64,000 nt of DNA from Pectinatus sottacetonis. GTDB lineage: Bacteria > Bacillota > Negativicutes > Selenomonadales > Selenomonadaceae. The DNA lies in NCBI RefSeq assembly GCF_015732155.1, contig NZ_WIQK01000001.1, positions 1,870,001 to 1,934,000 of the forward strand, given 5' to 3'. Positions 37,041 to 45,730 of the stretch are shown piece after piece. The notes beneath the pieces were generated by a model that made no database searches, had not been told where the DNA came from, and saw only the letters and a program-made list of their open reading frames with translations. The translations under genes were made by a program, and so were the position numbers. The number at the start of each line of letters is the position of its first letter. Positions within the stretch are counted from its first letter, which is position 1.

Positions 37041-37944
37041 ACTTATTTTTTGCAGAAAAATAATTAGTGCCGATTACACCACATAGAATAAATACGGCAC
37101 CTATTATATGAAAATACTGCAGATGTTCCTTTAAGAAAATTACTCCTGCTAATATAGTAATAAGTGTAGCTAAATTTGAGAAAACGCTCATTTTGGAAGC
37201 TTCCATTTTTGATAAGGCATAATTTGATAAAAAAGCAGTACACAGGGAAGAAAGTATTCCCAGATACAGCATAGATAAAAGAAAGCTGATATTTGTCAAT
37301 GGTGTAAAATAGCTGGCTAAGGTATGGTTCATTAAATGATTTATAATGGCTATCATATTAAAAGCAGCCATACCAAAAATAGTCATAAAATAGGTCAGGA
37401 CAAAAGTAGAATATTTTTGGGTCAGAGTTCGTGCCAGTACATTGTAGCAGGATGCGGATAATGCAGATAAAAAGATCAAAATAATGCCAAAAGTATTACT
37501 TTGTTTGCCACTGAAACCACTCATTATAAAAATGTAAATGACACCGACAACAGATAGAAGGGTAAAGAAATTTTGTTTTATTGTGGAATGTTCTTTTAAA
37601 AAACATGTTGCCATAATCAGGGTAAGGATAGGAATACAGGCTTGTACAATACCGGCTTGTGATGATGCTGTATAAGCAAGGCCAAATACCTGAAAGCAGA
37701 AAAATAAGGTAGGGTATAGCATAGCTAAAGGAAATATTTTAAGAAAATCACGAAAAGTAATATGCAGTTTGGTTTTGTTTAGAGAAAAAACTATAACCGA
37801 TGCTAAAAAGGCAATGGTAAATCTGTGTGCCAGAATATCTGCCGGATTGGCATTAACTAAAGCTATTTTGACGAACATAAAAGAGAAACCGATTATAAGC
37901 GTATATAACAATGCGGCCATATAAGCTTTGTTATGATGAAACAT
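37036..37944 (-). CDS. EamA/DMT-family transporter
   Basis: Inner-membrane drug/metabolite transporter of 302 residues with ten hydrophobic segments in two EamA repeats (about 5-140 and 150-297). Substrates of this family range from amino acids to nucleotides, and none can be inferred here. A clear GGAGG-like site (GGAGGTATAAATT) precedes the ATG. Confidence 0.85.
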   Translation of the reverse strand: MFHHNKAYMAALLYTLIIGFSFMFVKIALVNANPADILAHRFTIAFLASVIVFSLNKTKLHITFRDFLKIFPLAMLYPTLFFCFQVFGLAYTASSQAGIVQACIPILTLIMATCFLKEHSTIKQNFFTLLSVVGVIYIFIMSGFSGKQSNTFGIILIFLSALSASCYNVLARTLTQKYSTFVLTYFMTIFGMAAFNMIAIINHLMNHTLASYFTPLTNISFLLSMLYLGILSSLCTAFLSNYALSKMEASKMSVFSNLATLITILAGVIFLKEHLQYFHIIGAVFILCGVIGTNYFSAKNKS

Positions 37945-38440
37945 ATAAATTTATACCTCCATTGCAGTTTGATTAGTAAATATTAAATGGACAGTAAGAC
38001 AATTTTATATTATATAATATTATTTTAATATAATAAAAGAAAATATACAATTTAAATCAATTTTACGATATTTGGCAAAAGAGGTAAATGTTTTAGACTA
38101 TGGGCTAATAGGCAGGTAGCTGAAAAATAGGCTATATGCCTATTTTTTAAAACGATGATATTTTAATTAGGGCAATGTAAAGCTAATATAAATATTTATT
38201 GTGTATTAGAGCAAAACAGAGAAGATGCATGGAGATATAAGGAAGTGTAAAGCCAATTGAGTTTAATGCGGATAGCCTCATATTGCCCGGATTAGTTATG
38301 ATTAACGGCATTAGGAAGTTAATTTATAATATGTTACAATATATATAGTAAATTTACGGATAGATTAAAAAGAGTAATATAATATACAGCTGTAGAAGAT
38401 TTGGTTAATAATTTTATAGTAATTAAGGAGTTCGATATTT
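37945..38440. other. Long leader region upstream of the SMR pair
   Basis: About 500 nt without a gene. It holds a perfect terminator hairpin (38123-38147), and to its right a potentially structured stretch. GGGCAAT at 38168-38174 pairs with ATTGCCC near 38283-38289, CTAATA pairs with TATTAG inside it, and the related strings TGTAAAGCTAAT and TGTAAAGCCAAT occur at about 38176 and 38247. I could not match it to a known riboswitch, including the guanidine classes common before SMR genes. Confidence 0.35.
38123..38147 (+). terminator. Orphan terminator with a competing upstream arm
   Basis: AAAAATAGGC and GCCTATTTTT form a perfect 10-bp stem with a 5-nt loop and T-rich end. No plus-strand gene ends upstream. 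AATAGGCA at about 38107-38114 can pair with the same right arm (TGCCTATT), giving an alternative antiterminator-like fold. Confidence 0.55.
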
Positions 38441-38779
38441 ATGAAGCAATGGTATGCATTAGTTTTTGCTGTCATTGCGGAAGTAATCGGTACAACAATG
38501 ATCAAGATATTCGGGAGTAATGAATCTATAACGCGATATGGTTTTATATTTATCTTTATAGGCATTTCTTATTTCCTTTTATCAAAGGCTATTACAAGAA
38601 TTCCTATAAGTACGGCTTATGCTGTATGGGAAGGATTGGGTCTTGTATTTATAACGCTCATTGGCTGGTTTATGTTTAAGGAAACTCTTCCGTTAGGTAA
38701 AATTGTTGGTTTTTCAGCAATTTTTTTAGGAATAGTACTTTTAAAAAATGGTACTACAGGCGGTGAAAATCATGAATAG
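38441..38779 (+). CDS. Small multidrug resistance (SMR) transporter subunit
   Basis: A 112-residue four-helix EmrE-like protein. The membrane-embedded Glu is at residue 15 of MKQWYALVFAVIAEVIGTT, and ITRIPISTAYAVWEGLG holds the conserved tyrosine and tryptophan. It starts with a GGAG site and overlaps the second SMR gene by 8 nt, so the two probably form a heterodimeric exporter of the EbrAB/YkkCD type. Substrate (quaternary cations or guanidinium) unknown. Confidence 0.87.
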   Translation: MKQWYALVFAVIAEVIGTTMIKIFGSNESITRYGFIFIFIGISYFLLSKAITRIPISTAYAVWEGLGLVFITLIGWFMFKETLPLGKIVGFSAIFLGIVLLKNGTTGGENHE

Positions 38780-39092
38780 TGGATTAATATTTTTGGCAGG
38801 AGCCGTTTTTATGGATATTCTTTCAAATATTCTATTAAAAAAATCCGCAGGATTTAAGTTTAAGTTATGGGGAGGCAGTGCTATTTTCTGTGTTTTATGT
38901 GCGTTTTTGTTTTTAGCACAGGCTGTAAGAACGATGGATTTGAGTGTTGCTTATGTTTTGTGGGGAGCAGCAGGAATATTGCTTACTACTTTTATTGATG
39001 TGATTTTTTATCACATCAAGTTAAGGGAAAGCGGCGTGATAGGGCTTCTTTGTATGATCACAGGAATTATATTAATTCAATCATTGAATTAA
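38772..39092 (+). CDS. Small multidrug resistance (SMR) transporter subunit, partner
   Basis: A 106-residue four-helix SMR protein. The usual first-helix Glu position reads MDILSNILLKKS, so Asp replaces Glu, a feature of one subunit in paired SMR systems. The ATG at 38772 is chosen because of GGTG upstream and the 8-nt overlap with the first gene; an ATG eight codons earlier is less likely. Loss of the key Glu suggests that it cannot work as a homodimer. Confidence 0.82.
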   Translation: MNSGLIFLAGAVFMDILSNILLKKSAGFKFKLWGGSAIFCVLCAFLFLAQAVRTMDLSVAYVLWGAAGILLTTFIDVIFYHIKLRESGVIGLLCMITGIILIQSLN

Positions 39093-39159
39093 TATAATTG
39101 CTTTGACTAAAATATAATTATAATGGGGGATTTTAATGAAATTAAAAATTATAAAATAG

Positions 39160-39195
39160 AAACCTGATGAATTTTTATTCATCAGGTTTTTGTTT
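39160..39195. terminator. Bidirectional terminator between SMR genes and DUF3846 gene
   Basis: A perfect 13-bp stem (39160-39172 with 39177-39189) with a 4-nt loop and T-rich flanks. Confidence 0.85.
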
Positions 39196-39203
39196 TTATA
39201 ATT

Positions 39204-39794
39204 TTATTTTTTTTTCATAATAATTTTTTTAAAAAACCTATTATTTATTTCCATGATTTCCTGTGTTTCATGTCCATAAAAATTAACTCGGCCTGCAATA
39301 ACTGGAATACCAGGATTTTCAGGTCTTTTAATTTCCTTCCATATGAAAGCACGTTCATTATTCTGGCCTTTGTTATCATAATATATTTTATCCCTTTTAG
39401 TAGGTTTTTCATTGCCTGTACACAAGGGAAAATTCTTTTTTATTTGCTCGATAAATATGCGACAGATATTTTCAGGCATATCAATAGTGCCTTCTGTTTC
39501 TGGAATTTCACCATTATATGCAGCAATAAAAATAGCTTTGCCAAAAATGATTTGTTTATTGTCAGGTGGCGGAAAACGACGGTTAGGTTTCAGACCAAGG
39601 ACTATACTGAGATCATTTATTAAAATAAAAAGGGAAATTCCATCTTCAATTTTAAAGAATTCCACAGCCCCATAATTTCCATCTAATATATCACGAATGG
39701 CTTCTTCATGCTTTAGACCTTCCGTTGGCAAAAGTAAAATTTCTGGGTCTTTGCCTGGTTTTGCTAAAATAGCATGCATTATTTTTTCTTCCAT
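39204..39794 (-). CDS. DUF3846-domain protein
   Basis: A 196-residue protein. The N-terminal half (about 6-95) has the DUF3846 pattern, beginning MHAILAKPGKDPEILLL and including LGLKPNRRFPPPDN and IIFGKAIFIA. The C-terminal half is charged and not recognised. DUF3846 is often found on phages and plasmids, with no known role. GGAAG precedes the ATG. It follows cbiK by 20 nt on the same strand and may be co-transcribed. Confidence 0.6.
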   Translation of the reverse strand: MEEKIMHAILAKPGKDPEILLLPTEGLKHEEAIRDILDGNYGAVEFFKIEDGISLFILINDLSIVLGLKPNRRFPPPDNKQIIFGKAIFIAAYNGEIPETEGTIDMPENICRIFIEQIKKNFPLCTGNEKPTKRDKIYYDNKGQNNERAFIWKEIKRPENPGIPVIAGRVNFYGHETQEIMEINNRFFKKIIMKKK

Positions 39795-39814
39795 ATAATC
39801 TTCCTTTACCGATT

Positions 39815-40723
39815 TTACTTATTTGTTAATAGTTCACAGGCTTTTTTTGTATGGTCTAAAAAGAACTTGCAAGCTGTATTACTTTCGCCTAAACCATGGA
39901 GATATGTACTGACCTCAAAACCAGCCTGTTCTAAAATTGTTTTATGGGAATTGTTTTTACCGGCCATGTCTTCGTTGACATGCACACCAGAAACAATAAG
40001 AAATGGCAGTAAAAGGATTTTTTTATAATTATTTTTTTTCAATATAGGGATAACATCGGATAGCTCAGGATAGCCTTCAGCAGTGTAAATAAAAACATTG
40101 TCTTTTCCCAGTTTGTTTAATCTATCCTGCATTACTGTATAATAAGCATTGGCAGGATGTGGAGTGCCATGGGTAAATATAAGAACGGCATCACTGTTTT
40201 TCATTGGCAGAGAAAATTCTTCTAAAAAAGCACGGAGAACATCTTTTATTTCATCAGGATGACCTTTTTGCCCCATCCAATATAAAAGTGGTGTAGATAA
40301 TACGAGGCTTTTAAAATTGTTTTTATGAAGAAAAAAAAGTTCCTGCTTATAATTGTATTCGATGCCGGGAATAATATCTAATGTTATTATGACAACGCGT
40401 GTGTAACCGTCCTGATGTAGTTTTGTCAGAGCTTTTTCCGGTGTATCATAACATAGTTCTTCTGTTTTTTTGATGCGTTTTATTATTATATGTGAAGTAA
40501 AAGCAAGGACAACTTTAGTATGAGGATATGCCTGGCGGATTTTATAGACGATATTTTCAATATCGTTTTGGCGGGCTTGTTTATTGGTAGTACCAAAGCT
40601 TAAAACTAATATAGCATCTTTATCCGGGATATTTTTTATTTGGGGATTTTTATAAAATAATATGCCAGTCTGCAATGATTTTTTTAGTGCAGGATATTTT
40701 TTTATGGCTGATTCTGCTAACAA
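39815..40723 (-). CDS. cbiK: Anaerobic cobalt chelatase CbiK
   Basis: Sirohydrochlorin cobaltochelatase of 302 residues that inserts Co2+ in the anaerobic B12 pathway. The first lobe has ILVLSFGTTNKQAR; the catalytic histidines are in FTHGTPHPAN (about residue 186) and SGVHVNEDMAG (about residue 247). No signal peptide, so cytoplasmic. TTG start with GGGAAG upstream. No other corrin genes lie adjacent, but a cobalamin riboswitch operon occurs at 59 kb. Confidence 0.9.
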   Translation of the reverse strand: MLAESAIKKYPALKKSLQTGILFYKNPQIKNIPDKDAILVLSFGTTNKQARQNDIENIVYKIRQAYPHTKVVLAFTSHIIIKRIKKTEELCYDTPEKALTKLHQDGYTRVVIITLDIIPGIEYNYKQELFFLHKNNFKSLVLSTPLLYWMGQKGHPDEIKDVLRAFLEEFSLPMKNSDAVLIFTHGTPHPANAYYTVMQDRLNKLGKDNVFIYTAEGYPELSDVIPILKKNNYKKILLLPFLIVSGVHVNEDMAGKNNSHKTILEQAGFEVSTYLHGLGESNTACKFFLDHTKKACELLTNK

Positions 40724-40862
40724 ATAAACACTTCCCTTTGTTTAAATAATGATTTATGATATTTTAACCCTTTTTTTTACAAAAGATTATTGTCTAATTA
40801 CTCTGAGAGTAACATTCAGACGTAAAAAAAGCAAGTTGGTGCCTTACCTATTCATCTAGTAT

Positions 40863-41354
40863 TCATAGGTTTATGTGACAATAGCCCTTTGGATTTTTTT
40901 TCAGATATTTTTGGTGATATTCTTCGGCAGGATAATAACAAATTAACGGCTCAACCACAGTAGCAATGGGAGTAGTATATTTTTTCTGTTCATCAGATAC
41001 TATTTTATTGATTATTTTTTTATCGCAGTCAGTTTTATAATAAATTCCGGTTTTATATTGTGTACCAAAATCGTTTCCTTGGTGGTCAATAGCGGTGGGG
41101 TCAATAGCTTTAAAGAAATATTTCAGTATAGTCTCAAGCTGGATAACAGATTGATCGTATTTTACATATACTGTTTCTGTATGTCCGGTTGAATTGGAAC
41201 ATACATCTTGATAAGTGGGGTTGACTGTATTTCCGTTGGCATAGCCGACAGTTGTGCAAATTATGCCGGAAAGTTTATCAATATATGCCTGCAGTCCCCA
41301 AAAACAGCCGCCTGCAAGATAAATTTCGGCTGCATTAGATTCATGATTATTCAT
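40863..41354 (-). CDS. msrA: Peptide-methionine (S)-S-oxide reductase
   Basis: Repairs oxidised methionine using thioredoxin, 163 residues. The catalytic Cys17 lies in GGCFWG; GYANG, STGHTETV and DFGTQYKTGIYY follow as in the family. The C-terminus is short, without the MsrB fusion. Monocistronic. Confidence 0.96.
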   Translation of the reverse strand: MNNHESNAAEIYLAGGCFWGLQAYIDKLSGIICTTVGYANGNTVNPTYQDVCSNSTGHTETVYVKYDQSVIQLETILKYFFKAIDPTAIDHQGNDFGTQYKTGIYYKTDCDKKIINKIVSDEQKKYTTPIATVVEPLICYYPAEEYHQKYLKKNPKGYCHINL

Positions 41355-41433
41355 AATATTACTCCCAAGTAAAGATTATTAATAAAAAATGCAATCCTTT
41401 AATGTGAATAGTGAAAAACAATTGTTATAAGTT

Positions 41434-42213
41434 TTAATAGGGAAGTAATTCCTTGATCGTTATCTGTGGATGGCGATATCGTTTACGTCCCTTGGTATTA
41501 TTACCAAGTTCTATTATTTGGGATGGACAAATATGCAGACAGGCCAGACACTGTGTGCAGTTATGCTGCCAAACAGGATGACCATCGGTAATTACTATGT
41601 TTTTTACCGGGCATATTCTAGTACAAAGACCGCAATTCGTACATTGTTGATTTATAGTAAATTTTTCATCCAGCTTTTCAGGATGTTGTTTGTAAAGTGA
41701 ATGAATAGTTTTCGAGATGAGATTGAAATATTCAGATGCATGAAAATCACTATGAGAAATTATTTTATCAGCTATATAATACAGCTTTTTATTTGCAACA
41801 GAGAGTTTTTTTTGTTTTCTACTTTCAGACGGAATATTATTTAATGGTAGATAAATAGATATCATGTCAGTATAAAAACTTCCATTAAGAGTTCCATGAC
41901 TTTTGGCAATGATTTTTTTCAGATCATGGAAAGCATTGCTGATATAATGAAAACCGCAGGTAATAATGGCAAATGTATATTCAGCATCAGATAGATCTAA
42001 TTTAGTTAAAAATTCTTCTATAAGAAATGGCAGCGAAAAAAAATGTAATGGCATGACAAAGCCAACAGTTCCATGAGGTTTAAGCAAATTATATTTGTTT
42101 GCCTCAGGAATTGATAATAATGTTGTTGATTCTATAATGGATAATTTCTTTGCTATTGTTTTAGCAGCATAAAGAGAATTACCGGTAGCTGATAAGTAAT
42201 AAATTGTAGCCAA
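41434..42213 (-). CDS. EFR1-type flavodoxin-ferredoxin fusion protein
   Basis: A 259-residue protein with a flavodoxin-like N-terminal domain (YYLSATGNSLYAAKTI, phosphate loop at residues 8-14) and a C-terminal bacterial ferredoxin module with two clusters, CTNCGLCTRICP and CTQCLACLHICP. This architecture is called EFR1 in anaerobes; electron partners are unknown. ATG start on the minus strand. Confidence 0.85.
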   Translation of the reverse strand: MATIYYLSATGNSLYAAKTIAKKLSIIESTTLLSIPEANKYNLLKPHGTVGFVMPLHFFSLPFLIEEFLTKLDLSDAEYTFAIITCGFHYISNAFHDLKKIIAKSHGTLNGSFYTDMISIYLPLNNIPSESRKQKKLSVANKKLYYIADKIISHSDFHASEYFNLISKTIHSLYKQHPEKLDEKFTINQQCTNCGLCTRICPVKNIVITDGHPVWQHNCTQCLACLHICPSQIIELGNNTKGRKRYRHPQITIKELLPY

Positions 42214-42325
42214 TATAAATTCACCTTTTAAAATTAATAATAGTTTGAAATAAATATTTCTTATAAAACAAATTTAATATTATCATAATTATATATGCAT
42301 TGTCAAATATAAAAATATTATTATG

Positions 42326-43087
42326 CTATACCAATACTATATTTATACCTTTTGAGCGCATAGCATCAATTACATCAGGAGCAGCATTTTTATCAGTAAC
42401 AATAGAGTCAATTTCTTGTAAACTGGCAACTGTTACAAAAAAGTTCAAATTTAATTTTGAAGAATCAGTGGCTATAATTACTTTGCGTGATGCGTTAATC
42501 AATGCTCTTTTTGTCAATGCGTCAATATAATCCGGTGAAGAAAGACCGTGTTCTGTATCTACGCCATTGGCACCAAGAAAAAGTATATCTATATGAAAGT
42601 TTTTTATAAATTCACAGGTAAACTGTCCCAGAAATCCACCCATAGAAGTTGAATAAACTCCGGGAGCCATTATTAATTTTAATTTTTTGGCAGTGCTTAA
42701 AGTCTGTGCGCATTCTAATGAATGGGTTATTACAGTGATATTGTTCATAGGTAAAATTGTTTCAGCAATTTTTTGAGTAGTAGAGCCGCAGTCGAGAAAA
42801 ATAGAAGAACCTTCATTTATTAGACTGGCACAGTATTCAGCAATACGATGTTTTTCTTTGATGAACTTAGTTTGCCGAAAAGATTGACTGTAAAGAAAAG
42901 CTGCTCCATGATTTAATGTAGCACCACCTCTGATAAGGGTGACAAGTCCTTGCTTGGCAAGGAATTCAAGGTCTCGCCTGATAGTCATGGAAGAGACGGC
43001 AAATTTTTCTGCAAGTTCTGTGATATATACTGTATTACACTTTTCTAGATGGCCGATTATGTGACTACGACGAATACGTGATGTCAT
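42326..43087 (-). CDS. DeoR/GlpR-family transcriptional regulator
   Basis: A 253-residue repressor with an N-terminal HTH (about 5-60, AEKFAVSSMTIRRDLEFLAKQGLVTLIRGGA) and a C-terminal sugar-phosphate sensor domain with FLDCGSTTQKIAE and ILFLGANGVDTEHGLSS. GGAAG precedes the ATG. It is divergent from deoC, and the spacer holds repeated TTATGTTA operators, so control of deoC and of itself by a deoxyribose or related sugar phosphate is likely. Confidence 0.9.
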   Translation of the reverse strand: MTSRIRRSHIIGHLEKCNTVYITELAEKFAVSSMTIRRDLEFLAKQGLVTLIRGGATLNHGAAFLYSQSFRQTKFIKEKHRIAEYCASLINEGSSIFLDCGSTTQKIAETILPMNNITVITHSLECAQTLSTAKKLKLIMAPGVYSTSMGGFLGQFTCEFIKNFHIDILFLGANGVDTEHGLSSPDYIDALTKRALINASRKVIIATDSSKLNLNFFVTVASLQEIDSIVTDKNAAPDVIDAMRSKGINIVLV

Positions 43088-43127
43088 AATACACTTCCTT
43101 TTACAAAATTATCTGTATTTTAAATAA

Positions 43128-43270
43128 ATAACATAAATATGTTATCTTTATGTTATTATAACATAATATAACCATTTAATCTAACTTTTATGTTACTAAA
43201 ATGCAAAAAAAGTATAAAAAATCACAAATAAATAACATATTCATATTGATTTTGTGACTTTTATGTTGTA
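43128..43270. promoter_or_regulatory. DeoR-family operator cluster
   Basis: Two perfect inverted repeats lie side by side: ATAACATA-AA-TATGTTAT at 43128-43145 and TTATGTTA-TTA-TAACATAA at 43148-43166. Further half-sites are TTATGTTA (43188-43195), TAACATA (about 43232-43238) and TTATGTT (43261-43267). All use the same core and fill the divergent spacer. Confidence 0.7.
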
Positions 43271-43341
43271 GTATAAAGATGAATCGTAAAGGTTTAATAA
43301 TGCAATTAAATGATTTATAATTTTTATGGAGGGAATATAAA

Positions 43342-44049
43342 ATGTTACCAAGTAAGCCAGCAAAAGAAATGTCTAAAAAAGAATTAGCAAAATATATTGA
43401 TTATTCTGTATTAAAACCAGAGTTTACTAAGGACCATATTGTGTCATTGACGCAGGATGGAGTAGAAAAAGGATGCGCCACAATATGCATAAATCCGGGA
43501 TATATAGAATTATGCGAACCATATACCGCTGGCAGTGAGACAATGCTGTGCCCGGTTTGTGATTTTCCTTTCGGCGCAAGTTCAACTGAATCTAAAGTTC
43601 AGCAGATTAAAATTGCTGCCGGATATGATTCAGTGAAAGAAGTAGATATTGTAGCTAATTTTGGCTGGATACGCAGTGGACTGTATGATGCAGTTACAGA
43701 AGAAATCAAGGAATGTGCAAAAGCATGTCATAAATATGGACGGGAACTCAAGGTTATACTAGAAACAGATGCTTTAAATGAAACACAGATAAGAAAAGCC
43801 TGTCAATGTTGTATTGCTGGTAATACTGATTTTGTAAAGACCAGCACGGGTTTTTTGACAGGATATGATTTACAGGGAGCATCAATAGATGTTATAAAAA
43901 TCTTAATTGAAGAGGTGCGTGGCAGGTGTAAAATAAAAGGGAGCGGGTGTATTCGTACCCAGGAACATTTCTTTAAATTAATTGATATGGGAATTGACCG
44001 TGTGGGAATCGGTTATAAATCAGTTCCAATTGTGCTGGGAGAAAAATAG
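43342..44049 (+). CDS. deoC: Deoxyribose-phosphate aldolase
   Basis: Class I aldolase splitting deoxyribose 5-phosphate into glyceraldehyde 3-phosphate and acetaldehyde, 235 residues. The Schiff-base lysine is Lys166 in DFVKTSTGF; KIKGSGCIRT supplies the second lysine. YIDYSVLKPEF at the N-terminus departs slightly from the usual IDHTLL. GGAGGG precedes the ATG. It stands alone without the other deo genes and is probably repressed by the divergent DeoR-type protein. Confidence 0.9.
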   Translation: MLPSKPAKEMSKKELAKYIDYSVLKPEFTKDHIVSLTQDGVEKGCATICINPGYIELCEPYTAGSETMLCPVCDFPFGASSTESKVQQIKIAAGYDSVKEVDIVANFGWIRSGLYDAVTEEIKECAKACHKYGRELKVILETDALNETQIRKACQCCIAGNTDFVKTSTGFLTGYDLQGASIDVIKILIEEVRGRCKIKGSGCIRTQEHFFKLIDMGIDRVGIGYKSVPIVLGEK

Positions 44050-44060
44050 TATAAAATAAT

Positions 44061-44161
44061 AGGCTGCCACATGTGATTATTTTCATCTATAAATATGGAT
44101 ATTGTTTCTTTTAGAGTACATATTTACAGGGTTAATAATGTTAGTGTGGCAGCCTGTTTTT
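44061..44161. repeat. CTGYCRCA-type long hairpin/terminator between deoC and the MFS gene
   Basis: AGGCTGCCACA (44061-44071) and TGTGGCAGCCT (44145-44155) are perfect complements enclosing about 73 nt, followed by a T-run. Same arms as the hairpins at 32311, 58419 and 62945. Confidence 0.65.
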
Positions 44162-44177
44162 TATAGGTAAAGCTGAG

Positions 44178-45599
44178 TTATTTGAATGATGGCTTTTTTA
44201 AGAAAAGAAATGTAAGTAAAGCTGCTGCCAAAGTAAATAAAGCAAATAGGCGGAAACTGATATTTACAGAATCAATTAGGGATGATTGTTCAAAAATGCT
44301 GATACTGCTATTATTTCCCATTGCCATTGTCACTAGAGATGCGGAAACTGTTATTTCCATGAAAAGCAAAACCAGGGTCTGTGTAATGGCACGCGATGCG
44401 TAATTGATAGTGAAAAACATACCAGATGCTGCCCCGGATTCCTTTAGTGGAACTGTTCCAAGTATTGTTTTTGCCAAAGCAGGCCAGGAAAGGCTATTAG
44501 CAGTGGAGATTAATGCAAGTACTACAGATAAAAAAGTGAAAGATAATGTATGTGGAAGTATACCAAGCATAAATAGACCAATGGTCTGTCCAATAAGTCC
44601 TAGAATTAATATGAATTTTGCTCCAATGCGGTCGACAAGGGAACCGCAAAACGGACTTAAAATCAGCTGGGGCAGAGAAAGGGGAATAAGAAGCATACCA
44701 GCATGCAGAGCATCCAAGTGAAGTGCTCCCTGCAGATAAATTGTAAGAAGAAGGGTAATGGAGTAATATCCTGTAAGATATCCAATAGTTATAAGTAATC
44801 CTATAGAATATTGATTGTTTTTTAAAAGATTAATATTAAATAAGGGTGAGATAGCTGTTTTTTCATTATAAATAAATAGCAGGAAGGATATTAAAGTCAG
44901 AATAGCAAGAGTAATTATGGCGTTTGAACTCCATCCCCAGGTGTAGCCTTCGGAAAGAATTATCATAAGGGTAGTTAAAAATCCGGTAAAATAAAATAGG
45001 CCCTTCCAATCCATTTTTGCGTCGCTTTCACTATTATCAGAAGGAAGTAAAAATAATGCCATAATTAATCCTACAGCAGCAAAAGGAATAGTAAGGGTAA
45101 AAATAGAACGCCAGCCTAAGGTATCTATTAATGCCCCGCCAATTACGGGACCAATGATAGCGCCTAATACCCATGAAGTAGCATTTATGCTTATTGCCAG
45201 TCCCAGCTGTCGTTTTTCGAATGTTTCCATAATAATGGGAGTAGCTGTAGCTAAAGCCATAGAAGCCCCCGCGCCTTGCAGAAAGCGAAATGTTATTATA
45301 GTGAATCCAGAATTAGCAATAGCACATAAGATTGTAGCAAGTGTAAAAAGGGTAAATCCTCCTATGAATATACGTTTCTTACCAATCATATCTGACCATT
45401 TGCCAGCAGGAAGCAGGAAAACTGTACTGGTAATAACATAAGAAGTAATTATCCATAAACCAGTATCAACGGATAAATGCAGATCCTGCATTAATTTTGG
45501 CAGACCGATTATTACTATAGTAGAATCTACATTAGTGATGAAGGAAGCGAGTGTCACAACTGCCAAAATTGTCCATTTGTGAGAAGTTTTTTTGTTCAT
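44178..45599 (-). CDS. MFS transporter, DHA2 (drug:H+ antiporter, 14-helix) type
   Basis: A 473-residue export protein with about 14 hydrophobic segments. Motifs include LPKLMQDLHLSVDTGLWIITSYVI, GKWSDMIGKKRIF (motif A) and VLGAIIGPVIGGAL (motif C). ATG 45599 is preferred because AAGGAG lies 8-9 nt upstream; an ATG nine codons earlier lacks one. It is divergent from a LysR regulator that probably controls it. Confidence 0.87.
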   Translation of the reverse strand: MNKKTSHKWTILAVVTLASFITNVDSTIVIIGLPKLMQDLHLSVDTGLWIITSYVITSTVFLLPAGKWSDMIGKKRIFIGGFTLFTLATILCAIANSGFTIITFRFLQGAGASMALATATPIIMETFEKRQLGLAISINATSWVLGAIIGPVIGGALIDTLGWRSIFTLTIPFAAVGLIMALFLLPSDNSESDAKMDWKGLFYFTGFLTTLMIILSEGYTWGWSSNAIITLAILTLISFLLFIYNEKTAISPLFNINLLKNNQYSIGLLITIGYLTGYYSITLLLTIYLQGALHLDALHAGMLLIPLSLPQLILSPFCGSLVDRIGAKFILILGLIGQTIGLFMLGILPHTLSFTFLSVVLALISTANSLSWPALAKTILGTVPLKESGAASGMFFTINYASRAITQTLVLLFMEITVSASLVTMAMGNNSSISIFEQSSLIDSVNISFRLFALFTLAAALLTFLFLKKPSFK

Positions 45600-45730
45600 A
45601 TAATAGTCTCCTTTGCAGTAAGACACTGCGGTAGTGTCTGTTTATGATTACAGTTTACAGTGAAATTAATATGATGTACAATGATTATATATAATATAAT
45701 TAATCATTATAAATGATATTGAGGTAAAAA

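Noticed and set aside
38050-38440. Guanidine (ykkC) riboswitch before the SMR pair
   Set aside because: Expected conserved cores were not found, although SMR genes often have one.
39103-39150. Promoter and seven-codon peptide between the SMR genes and terminator
   Set aside because: The -35/-10 spacing is about 10 nt and the peptide has no support.
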